A stretch of DNA of 35,014 bases from an uncultured Pseudorhodobacter sp. (lineage in GTDB: Bacteria > Pseudomonadota > Alphaproteobacteria > Rhodobacterales > Rhodobacteraceae): assembly GCA_937910975.1 (NCBI GenBank), contig CALEMZ010000110.1, positions 1 through 35,014 of the forward strand, written 5' to 3'. Positions 16,366 to 23,412 of this stretch are shown piece by piece. Under the pieces are notes generated by a model, which made no database searches, was not told where the DNA came from, and was given only the letters and a program-made list of their open reading frames with translations. A program made the position numbers and the translations under genes. The number at the start of each line of letters is the position of its first letter. Positions within the stretch are counted from its first letter, which is position 1.

Positions 16366-17988
16366 ATGTCCCTTGCCCTGATCGCCGCCCTGCCTTTTCT
16401 TGGCGCGCTGCTTCCCGGCCTGTTGATCCGCGCGGGTCGCAATGCCTGTGCCACCGTTACCGGTTTGGTCACGGGTTTGGCGCTGTTGGGGATTTTGCTG
16501 CACGCCCCCGCCGTAATGCGGGGCGAGGTGATTACAGCCCGGATTGAGTGGCTTCCCGCCTTGGGGCTGAATGCCAATTTCTTTCTGGACGGTTTGGGGA
16601 TGCTCTTTGCCGGGTTGATCCTTGGGATCGGGCTTCTGATTATCATTTATGCACGGTTTTACCTTTCGTCCAAGGATCCGATGGGGCAGTTTTACAGCTA
16701 TCTGATGCTGTTTCAGGGTGCGATGGTTGGGATCGTTCTATCCGACAACATCCTGCTTTTGCTGATTTTCTGGGAGCTTACCAGCCTCAGCTCTTTCCTT
16801 TTGATCGGCTATTGGAAGCATCTGCCCGAGGGGCGCCAAGGCGCGCGCATGGCGCTGGCCGTCACGGGTGCGGGCGGGTTGGCCATGATCGCGGGCATGC
16901 TGATTTTGGGCAATATCGTGGGGTCCCATGACCTGACGGTGATCTTACAGCACAAAGACCTTATTCAGGCGTCGGATTGGTATTTGCCCGCGCTTATCCT
17001 GATCTTGCTGGGCGCTTTCACCAAATCGGCGCAGTTCCCGTTCCATTTCTGGTTGCCCCATGCGATGGCCGCACCGACGCCGGTTTCGGCCTATCTCCAT
17101 TCGGCGACTATGGTGAAGGCGGGCTTGTTCTTGATGGCGCGGATGTGGCCGGTGTTGGCAGGTACGCCGGAATGGTTTTATATCGTGGCCACCACAGGGC
17201 TTATCACCATGGTGATGGCCGCCAAGATCGCGCTTTTCAAGGATGATCTGAAAGCGCTGCTGGCTTATTCTACCGTCAGCCATCTGGGCCTTATCACCAT
17301 GCTTTTGGGCTTTGGCACAGCAGGGGCGGCAACCGTAGCTGTGTTTCACATCATCAACCACGCCACCTTCAAGGCCGCGTTGTTTATGAGTGCGGGCATC
17401 GTCGACCATGAGACCCATACCCGCGACATAAAACGCTTGGGCGGGTTGCGGCATCTGATGCCGATTACCTTTGTCATCATGTGCATTTCTGCGCTTTCAA
17501 TGGCGGGTATTCCGCCGCTGAACGGCTTTTTGTCCAAGGAACTAATGCTGGACGAGGCGGCAAGTACGCCGTGGCTTGGCAACCCATGGGTGATGCCGGT
17601 GCTGGCTACGGTTGGCGCGATGTTCTCGGTCGCCTATTCCTTCCGGCTTATCGCCCATGTTTTCCTTGGCCCGGTGCGCGACGATTACCCCGCCAAGCCG
17701 CATGATCCGGGCTTTGGCATGTGGGCCGCGCCTGCGTTTCTGGCCGTGCTGGTTGTGGCAATCGGCGTGATGCCGATGACCATGGTGGGCGAATTGGTGC
17801 GCACCACCACCAGCGCCGTGATCGGGGGCGAAGCCGAGGTTTACATCAGCCATTGGCATGGTTTTATCCCGGCGCTCTGGATGTCGATCATCGCGGTTGG
17901 TGCGGGGGCTGATCTTGCTTGGCGCGCATCGTTCTCTGGAAGCGTTGTGGCTTTCCGCGCCGCGCCCCGATGCGAAGGTGATATTTGA
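16366..17988 (+). CDS. mrpA: Mrp Na+/H+ antiporter subunit A, N-terminal part of a frameshifted gene
   Basis: The first 540 codons encode the NuoL-like part of MrpA: many membrane helices, with the proton-channel motifs WELTSLSSFLLIGYW, KSAQFPFHFWLPHAMAAPTPVSAYLHSATMV (split over residues about 220-250) and SMAGIPPLNGFLSKE. Full-length group-2 MrpA is about 950 residues with an MrpB-like C-terminus. Here the frame turns at about 17908 into a non-membrane tail (ADLAWRASFSG) ending at 17988, while the expected continuation lies in the next frame. Removing one G from the run 17904-17908 restores a 951-residue product ending at 19222. As written, this fragment alone should not make a working antiporter. 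Confidence 0.88.
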   Translation: MSLALIAALPFLGALLPGLLIRAGRNACATVTGLVTGLALLGILLHAPAVMRGEVITARIEWLPALGLNANFFLDGLGMLFAGLILGIGLLIIIYARFYLSSKDPMGQFYSYLMLFQGAMVGIVLSDNILLLLIFWELTSLSSFLLIGYWKHLPEGRQGARMALAVTGAGGLAMIAGMLILGNIVGSHDLTVILQHKDLIQASDWYLPALILILLGAFTKSAQFPFHFWLPHAMAAPTPVSAYLHSATMVKAGLFLMARMWPVLAGTPEWFYIVATTGLITMVMAAKIALFKDDLKALLAYSTVSHLGLITMLLGFGTAGAATVAVFHIINHATFKAALFMSAGIVDHETHTRDIKRLGGLRHLMPITFVIMCISALSMAGIPPLNGFLSKELMLDEAASTPWLGNPWVMPVLATVGAMFSVAYSFRLIAHVFLGPVRDDYPAKPHDPGFGMWAAPAFLAVLVVAIGVMPMTMVGELVRTTTSAVIGGEAEVYISHWHGFIPALWMSIIAVGAGADLAWRASFSGSVVAFRAAPRCEGDI

Positions 17989-19222
17989 TGCGATTTTGGA
18001 GCCTTTTGCCCATGCCGCCCGCGTCATCACCGACCGGCTGCACAACGGGTCCATGGCGCGCTATCTGGCGATTGCGACGCTTACCATTCTGGCGGCGGGT
18101 TATTTTGCCTATGGCACGGGCACGCATAGCCCCGGCACCCGCACGCTGACCCCGATTGAGCCAGTGCCCGCCGTGGGTTGGCTTTTGCTGGTGGGCTCTA
18201 CTGCGGCGCTGTTTGCCTACCATCGCAACCGGCTTTTGGCGCTGGTTCTGGTGGGGGTGATCGGGCTGATGGTTTCCGTTGGCTTTGTGTATCTCTCTGC
18301 GCCAGACCTCGCGCTGACCCAGATCAGCGTCGAAGTGGCGACCGTGATCTTGCTCTTGCTGGCGCTGAACTTCCTGCCCAAGCAATCCCCGGTGGAAAGC
18401 AGTACAGGGCGGCGCACGCGTGATGGGCTTATCGCGGCGGCGGCTGGCATTGGCATCGGCGCGCTGATCTATGCACTGATGATGCGCGATTTTGCCTTCT
18501 CGCCGATCTCGGAATTTCACCTTGCCAATTCCAAGCCCGGCGGCGGTGGCACCAATGTGGTGAACGTGATCCTCGTAGACTTCCGTGGCTATGATACTTT
18601 TGGCGAGATCATCGTGCTCGGCATTGCTGGCCTCGTGATCTATGCCTTGGTGGAGGCATTGCTGCGCGGCGGGCCAGCCAATGACCGGCTGTTGGCCTGG
18701 GTGCCAGACCAGAAACGCGCGGGCGACCGGCACCCGCTCATGCTGGTCGTGGCAACAAGGATGATCCTGCCCATCGCAATTATGGTTGGGGCCTATATCT
18801 TCTTGCGTGGTCATAATGAGCCCGGCGGCGGCTTTATCGCGGGGCTTGTGGTGGCGATTGCCACGGTCATGCAATACATGGCCTCGGGCTTTGGCTGGGC
18901 GGCTGCGCGGCAGCGCATCGACTACCACGCGCTTATCGGCTGGGGCGTCACCATTGCCGGGCTTTGCGGTGTTGGCTCCTGGTTTGCCTCACGGCCATTC
19001 CTGAGCTCCAACTTCGGGTATTTCAAATTACCCTTCATCGAAAAGTTTGAACTTGCCACTGCCGCGATCTTTGATGTTGGTGTGTTCCTGACTGTGGTGG
19101 GGGCTGTGATGCTGGCACTTGCCTCGATCAGCCGTATCGCGATCCGTGCTGGTGAAACGGTCAATGCGGAGCCGTTCGATATTCAACCCGATGAAGTACC
19201 TGCATCCAAGGGGGCGCGCTGA
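17858..19222 (+). CDS. mrpA: Mrp antiporter subunit A C-terminal plus fused subunit B domain (3' part of the frameshifted gene)
   Basis: Homologous reading begins at about 17909 (GLILLGAHRSLEALW) and runs to TGA at 19220-19222. The first 17 codons after ATG 17858 are only a shadow of the upstream frame. It contains the MrpA C-terminal helices (VSVGFVYLSAPDLALTQISV, NVVNVILVDFRGYDTFGEI) and then an MrpB domain (LPIAIMVGAYIFLRGHNEPG, GGFIAGLVVAIATVMQYMA). This agrees with the group-2 Mrp layout, where A and B are one protein and no separate mrpB exists. mrpC starts one base after the stop. Its translation on its own is doubtful, since no ribosome site precedes the homologous part. Confidence 0.85.
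   Translation: MVLSRRSGCRSSRLVRGLILLGAHRSLEALWLSAPRPDAKVIFDAILEPFAHAARVITDRLHNGSMARYLAIATLTILAAGYFAYGTGTHSPGTRTLTPIEPVPAVGWLLLVGSTAALFAYHRNRLLALVLVGVIGLMVSVGFVYLSAPDLALTQISVEVATVILLLLALNFLPKQSPVESSTGRRTRDGLIAAAAGIGIGALIYALMMRDFAFSPISEFHLANSKPGGGGTNVVNVILVDFRGYDTFGEIIVLGIAGLVIYALVEALLRGGPANDRLLAWVPDQKRAGDRHPLMLVVATRMILPIAIMVGAYIFLRGHNEPGGGFIAGLVVAIATVMQYMASGFGWAAARQRIDYHALIGWGVTIAGLCGVGSWFASRPFLSSNFGYFKLPFIEKFELATAAIFDVGVFLTVVGAVMLALASISRIAIRAGETVNAEPFDIQPDEVPASKGAR
17904..17908 (+). other. Frameshift site: G5 run splitting mrpA
   Basis: The sequence TGC-GGGGG-CTGATC puts the NuoL-like part in frame 1 and the rest in frame 2. With four Gs, translation would continue as VGAG then LILLGAHRSLEALW without loss. 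A homopolymer of this kind is the classic place for an assembly or sequencing slip, a real inactivating indel, or polymerase slippage. Confidence 0.85.
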
Positions 19223-19223
19223 T

Positions 19224-19586
19224 ATGGAATTTCTCGTCGCCTCCGCCGTTGGCATGATGACCGCCTGTGGCATCTACCTGATCCTGCGCAAACGGACCTT
19301 TCCGGTGATCGTAGGTCTTGCCATGCTCACTTACGCGGTCAACGTCTTCATTTTCGCCTCTGGCCGTTTGACCATTGGCCTGCCGCCGATCATCACCCAC
19401 AACCCCGAAGGCTATACCGATCCGCTGACCCAAGCCCTGGTACTGACCGCGATTGTGATCAGCTTTGGTATGACTGCAGTGATCGTGATGATGGCGTTGG
19501 GGTCTTTCCTCGAAACCGGGGATGACAATATCGGCATGGAAGAAGATCGCGAGACGCCTGCCAAGCCGCAGGAGGGCGCCGAATGA
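19224..19586 (+). CDS. mrpC: Mrp Na+/H+ antiporter subunit C
   Basis: The 120-residue protein has three membrane helices and is homologous to NuoK of complex I (VGMMTACGIYLILRKRTF, MLTYAVNVFIFASGRL, DPLTQALVLTAIVISFGMTA). The DPLTQALVLTAIVI block is the signature of MrpC/MnhC. The start ATG 19224 comes one base after the mrpA stop; upstream codons in the same frame are part of mrpA. Its stop overlaps the mrpD start (ATGA), so the genes are translationally coupled. A short acidic tail follows the last helix. MrpC forms part of the membrane scaffold between the A and D ion-translocating subunits. Confidence 0.94.
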   Translation: MEFLVASAVGMMTACGIYLILRKRTFPVIVGLAMLTYAVNVFIFASGRLTIGLPPIITHNPEGYTDPLTQALVLTAIVISFGMTAVIVMMALGSFLETGDDNIGMEEDRETPAKPQEGAE

Positions 19587-21097
19587 ACCATTGGATCATC
19601 GCCCCCGTCATTCTGCCCGCGCTGCTGGCCCCGTTCATCGTTCTGGTGATGCGCCATGACCTGACGCTGCAACGCATCTTTTCCACGATCGGCACCGCCG
19701 TTCTGGCCGCCATTTCGCTGGTCTTGCTTTATACCGCCTCCACCAACCCGCCCGAGGTTTATTTCCTTGGCAACTGGCCCGCGCCCTTTGGCATCGTGCT
19801 GGTGCTCGACAGGTTGTCTGCGATGATGATCGCACTGACGGCCGTTCTGGCGCTGATGGTGCAGCTTTATGCCGTCGGCTCCAACTGGGATGCGCGCGGT
19901 AACCATTTTCACGCCTTGTTTCAGTTTCAGTTAATGGGACTGTGCGGGGCCTTTCTGACGGGCGATGCCTTTAACCTTTTCGTGTTCTTTGAGGTGCTAC
20001 TGATCGCCTCCTACGGCCTCATGATCCACGGTGGCGGCGCGAAACGGCTGAAGGCGGGTGTGCAATATGTGGCCTATAACCTTGTCGGCTCTACTCTGTT
20101 CCTCTTTGCGCTGGCGACGCTATATGCCGTCACCGGCACGCTGAACATGGCCGATATGGCGCTAAAGGTTGCGGAGCTTCCGGCGGGTGACGCAGCCCTG
20201 CTGCGCGTTGGCGCAGTGCTGTTGCTTTTGGTCTTTGCGGTCAAGGCGGCACTGGTGCCGCTGCAATTCTGGCTGCCTGCGACCTATAGTTTTGCGCCCG
20301 GCGTGGTTGCTGCCCTGTTTGCGGTGATGACCAAGGTCGGGGCCTACGCCGTGATCCGGGTTTTCACCCTTATCTTTCCGCCCGAAACAGCTGCAACCGG
20401 TATGCTCTTTGCCTATATCCTTTTGGTCTCTGCCCTCATCACGCTGGCACTTGGGGCTATCGGGGTGTTGGGGGCCACGGGCATGGCGCGACTGGTAGCC
20501 TTTGCCGCCATCGGCTCTATGGGCACATTGTTCATCGCGGTGGCGCAGTTCACACCACTGGCCATGACGGCGGCGCTTTACTACCTGCTCCATTCCACCC
20601 TCGCCACGGCCATATTGTTCCTCGTCGCCGATCTGGTTCAAGATCGGCGCGGCAATGACAGCCTGCGCATAGCCCTGCCCCCAATGGCGCAACACGGGCT
20701 GCTGGCGGCGCTGTTCTTTGGTGGGGCGATTGCCATGGCGGGGATGCCGCCGCTCTCGGGCTTTGTTGGCAAACTTCTGGTGCTTGACGCCACGCGAGGC
20801 GATGCCATGCCCTTGATCTGGACGACGATCCTTGTCACCTCGCTGATCACCATCATCGGCTTTTCCCGCGCGGGCTCGCAGGTGTTCTGGAAGGCCCATG
20901 CCACTGCAACCAGCCAAGACCGCCCCGAAACCAAACCCGAGGCCCTCGCCTTCGCGATGATCTTCGCGCTGCTGGCAGCCCTTGTGGCGCTTACCGTCAT
21001 GGCTGGCCCTGTCACCGATTGGCTGGCCGATACCAGTGCCGAGTTGTTTGACCGCACCGCCTATATCAACGCCGTCTTGCCAACGGCAAAGGAGTAA
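19583..21097 (+). CDS. mrpD: Mrp Na+/H+ antiporter subunit D
   Basis: A 504-residue membrane protein homologous to NuoL/NuoM/NuoN. Hydrophobic segments cover almost the whole length. FVFFEVLLIASYGLMIHG holds the conserved helix-5 Glu. VKAALVPLQFWLPATYSFAP holds the conserved helix-7 Lys. AMAGMPPLSGFVGKLLVLDA is the helix-12 region with a further Lys. All charged residues expected for proton translocation are therefore present. It starts ATGA on the mrpC stop. With MrpA it forms the antiport machinery that drives Na+ out in exchange for H+. Confidence 0.95.
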   Translation: MNHWIIAPVILPALLAPFIVLVMRHDLTLQRIFSTIGTAVLAAISLVLLYTASTNPPEVYFLGNWPAPFGIVLVLDRLSAMMIALTAVLALMVQLYAVGSNWDARGNHFHALFQFQLMGLCGAFLTGDAFNLFVFFEVLLIASYGLMIHGGGAKRLKAGVQYVAYNLVGSTLFLFALATLYAVTGTLNMADMALKVAELPAGDAALLRVGAVLLLLVFAVKAALVPLQFWLPATYSFAPGVVAALFAVMTKVGAYAVIRVFTLIFPPETAATGMLFAYILLVSALITLALGAIGVLGATGMARLVAFAAIGSMGTLFIAVAQFTPLAMTAALYYLLHSTLATAILFLVADLVQDRRGNDSLRIALPPMAQHGLLAALFFGGAIAMAGMPPLSGFVGKLLVLDATRGDAMPLIWTTILVTSLITIIGFSRAGSQVFWKAHATATSQDRPETKPEALAFAMIFALLAALVALTVMAGPVTDWLADTSAELFDRTAYINAVLPTAKE

Positions 21098-21101
21098 GCC
21101 G

Positions 21102-21593
21102 ATGTTGCGCAAACTCTTCCCGCACCCATACCTGACGCTTTTGCTGGTCATCACATGGATACTTCTGGTCAATCAGCTCAAGCTTGGCTCGCTGATTTTT
21201 GCCTTGATCCTTGGCACCATCATTCCGCTCATCACGGCCCCCTATTGGCCGGACCGCCCGATCCTGCGCAATCCGCGGGCGATCGTCGGCTACATTCTGA
21301 TCGTGCTTTATGACATCGTGAAATCCAACTTCATCGTTGCGGGCATCGTGCTGTTCAAACCCAACAGTCAGCTCAAAACCACATGGATCACCATCCCGAT
21401 TGATCTGCGCACGCCCGAGGCGATTACCGTTCTGGCTGGCACCATCACCATGACGCCCGGCACCCTGACCGCAGATATGTCCGGTGATGGCAAATCTCTG
21501 TTGATCCACTGCCTCCACGCACCCGATCCTGATGCGGTGCGCGACGAAATCAAGGCCCGCTATGAGGCCCGTTTGATGAGGATTTTCGAATGA
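21102..21593 (+). CDS. mrpE: Mrp Na+/H+ antiporter subunit E
   Basis: The 163-residue protein begins at ATG 21102, with GGAG at 21091-21094 as ribosome site; the upstream part of the open frame lies inside mrpD. Two N-terminal membrane helices (LTLLLVITWILLVNQLKLG, LIFALILGTIIPLI) are followed by a cytoplasmic domain with VYDIVKSNF-like LYDIVKSNFIVA and TITMTPGTLTADMSGDG, the family signature near the middle. LLIHCLHAPD closes the domain. MrpE is needed for assembly of the complex. Its stop overlaps the mrpF start (ATGA). Confidence 0.94.
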   Translation: MLRKLFPHPYLTLLLVITWILLVNQLKLGSLIFALILGTIIPLITAPYWPDRPILRNPRAIVGYILIVLYDIVKSNFIVAGIVLFKPNSQLKTTWITIPIDLRTPEAITVLAGTITMTPGTLTADMSGDGKSLLIHCLHAPDPDAVRDEIKARYEARLMRIFE

Positions 21594-21859
21594 TCCACTA
21601 TGCCCTGACCTTTGCTTTTGCCTGTTTCGGCCTTGGCCTGCTGTTCAACCTCTACCGCATTTTTGTGGCACCGGGGGTGGTGGATCGAGTGTTGGCGCTC
21701 GATACGATGGTCATCAACATCATCGCGCTGCTGGTCCTCTATGGCATCACCTCGCATTCCGGCATGTATTTTGAGGCGGCGTTGCTGTTTGCCATGACGG
21801 GTTTTGTCTCTACCGTGGCCTATTGCAAATTTATCCTGCGCGGCGACATCATCGAATAA
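21590..21859 (+). CDS. mrpF: Mrp Na+/H+ antiporter subunit F
   Basis: An 89-residue membrane protein with three predicted helices. The conserved block APGVVDRVLALDTMVINIIALL (residues about 27-47) contains the Asp residues typical of MrpF/MnhF, and the last helix ends in FVSTVAYCKFIL. It starts on the mrpE stop (ATGA). It is a small structural subunit of the hetero-oligomeric antiporter, also named PhaF in rhizobia, where the system was found as a K+/pH adaptation locus. Confidence 0.93.
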   Translation: MIHYALTFAFACFGLGLLFNLYRIFVAPGVVDRVLALDTMVINIIALLVLYGITSHSGMYFEAALLFAMTGFVSTVAYCKFILRGDIIE

Positions 21860-21871
21860 AGGGGCCGGAAA

Positions 21872-22291
21872 ATGGAACTGATTGCTGAAACCATCATCTC
21901 GCTCTTGCTGGTTGCCGCCGGTGTCTTTGGCCTCGTAGGCAGCTTTGGCCTGCTGAAATTGCCAGACACGATGACCCGCCTGCACGCCCCCACCAAGGCC
22001 ACCAGCCTCGGCGTGGGCGGCGTTCTCATCGCTTCAATGCTCTATTTCTGGATATTTCAGGGCAAGCTCAGCTGGCACGAGTTGCTTATCACCATGTTCT
22101 TGTTTCTCACGGCACCCATCACCGCAAATTTGATCGCCAAGGCGCATATGCATCGCTACAGCAAACAAATCAAGTTACCCGATACCGGAACCGATAGCGG
22201 CTGGGCCACCTTTGAGGACGAAACAACGGAAGTGCACCCTGTCATGACCCGTACTCGCGCCGCCCCCGCACCGACCAAGGCGGACCACTAA
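21872..22291 (+). CDS. mrpG: Mrp Na+/H+ antiporter subunit G
   Basis: This 139-residue protein has three helices and the MrpG/MnhG signature KLPDTMTRLHAPTKATSLG at residues about 30-48, then ITMFLFLTAPITANLIAKA. The C-terminal 40 residues are polar and not conserved as far as I can tell. It is the last gene of the operon, 12 bases after mrpF with GGGGC/GGA before the ATG. No clear terminator follows, and deoC begins about 100 bases further on the same strand, so some read-through is possible. Confidence 0.93.
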   Translation: MELIAETIISLLLVAAGVFGLVGSFGLLKLPDTMTRLHAPTKATSLGVGGVLIASMLYFWIFQGKLSWHELLITMFLFLTAPITANLIAKAHMHRYSKQIKLPDTGTDSGWATFEDETTEVHPVMTRTRAAPAPTKADH

Positions 22292-22394
22292 CTTGACCAT
22301 CCGGTAAAATTCCTAGGCTTGTGACGGGGTGGCCCTCTTGCGCCGCGCGCCATCGCGTGCCACGCTCTTTGCGTCCCATGAGGCGGAGGCTTCC

Positions 22395-23408
22395 TTGCAA
22401 ACCGATACTGATACCACCACGGCACGCCCGCATTCCGAGGCGACGGCAAACCTGCCGCAACTCACCCATGCCCGCAATCCCGGCATGCCGCTCGATCTGG
22501 ATTGGGTCGCATCCGTGCAGGCCAACACCTCCGCGATTGAGCGGCGCGCAGCCACCCTGCCCGGCCGCCGCTCGGTGAAAAAAGACTATCAGGCCGCGTG
22601 GCTGTGCAAGGCGATTTCCTGCATCGACCTGACCACGCTCTCGGGCGATGATACCAAGGGTCGCGTGCAACGGCTCTGCGCCAAGGCCCGCCAACCTGTG
22701 CGCCCCGATCTTCTGGCCGCTTTGGGCATGGAAGGTCTGACGACAGGCGCGGTCTGCGTTTATCACGAAATGGTCGAAACCGCCGTTCGCGCGCTCGAAG
22801 GCTCCGGCATTCCGGTCGCTGCGGTTTCTACCGGCTTTCCGGCGGGGCTTTCGCCCCTGCATCTGCGGCTGGCCGAAATTGGCGAAAGCGTGGCCGCAGG
22901 CGCACGCGAGATTGATATCGTCATTTCCCGCCGCCATGTGCTGACCCAAAACTGGCAAGCGCTTTACGACGAAACGCGCCAAATGCGCGAAGCCTGCGGC
23001 GATGCCCATGTCAAAGCGATCTTGGCGACCGGAGAGCTTGGCACCCTGCGCAACGTCGCCCGCGCCTCGTTGGTCTGCATGATGGCCGGGGCTGATTTCA
23101 TCAAAACCTCCACCGGAAAAGAGCCGGTAAACGCCACGCTGCCCGTCAGCCTGACGATGACCCGCGCGATCCGCGACTACCAGGACCGCACAAACATCAA
23201 GGTCGGCTACAAGCCCGCTGGTGGTATTTCCAAAGCCAAGGACGCGCTGGTGTACCTCGCGTTGATGAAGGACGAACTGGGCCTGCCATGGGTACAGCCA
23301 GACCTTTTCCGCTTTGGTGCCTCTTCGCTTCTGGGTGATATCGAGCGCCAGCTGGAGCACCACATCACCGGCGCCTATTCCGCCGCCAACCGCCATGCAA
23401 TCGGGTAA
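22395..23408 (+). CDS. deoC: Deoxyribose-phosphate aldolase
   Basis: The 337-residue class I aldolase splits 2-deoxyribose-5-phosphate into glyceraldehyde-3-phosphate and acetaldehyde. The Schiff-base lysine is Lys237 in GADFIKTSTG. The second active-site lysine is Lys273 in VGYKPAGGIS, and Asp174 (AREIDIVIS) is the proton-relay acid. Length and sequence match the longer DeoC type rather than the 250-residue enterobacterial one. I chose TTG at 22395, because GGAGG at 22385-22389 is ideally spaced; GTG at 22329 would add 22 poorly fitting residues. The aldehyde dehydrogenase gene begins four bases after its stop, linking acetaldehyde production to oxidation. Confidence 0.92.
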   Translation: MQTDTDTTTARPHSEATANLPQLTHARNPGMPLDLDWVASVQANTSAIERRAATLPGRRSVKKDYQAAWLCKAISCIDLTTLSGDDTKGRVQRLCAKARQPVRPDLLAALGMEGLTTGAVCVYHEMVETAVRALEGSGIPVAAVSTGFPAGLSPLHLRLAEIGESVAAGAREIDIVISRRHVLTQNWQALYDETRQMREACGDAHVKAILATGELGTLRNVARASLVCMMAGADFIKTSTGKEPVNATLPVSLTMTRAIRDYQDRTNIKVGYKPAGGISKAKDALVYLALMKDELGLPWVQPDLFRFGASSLLGDIERQLEHHITGAYSAANRHAIG

Positions 23409-23412
23409 AGCC

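Noticed and set aside
17904..17908. Programmed frameshift to make two MrpA products
   Set aside because: No slippery heptamer with stimulating structure is evident, and the required shift is +1; a plain indel or sequence error is simpler.
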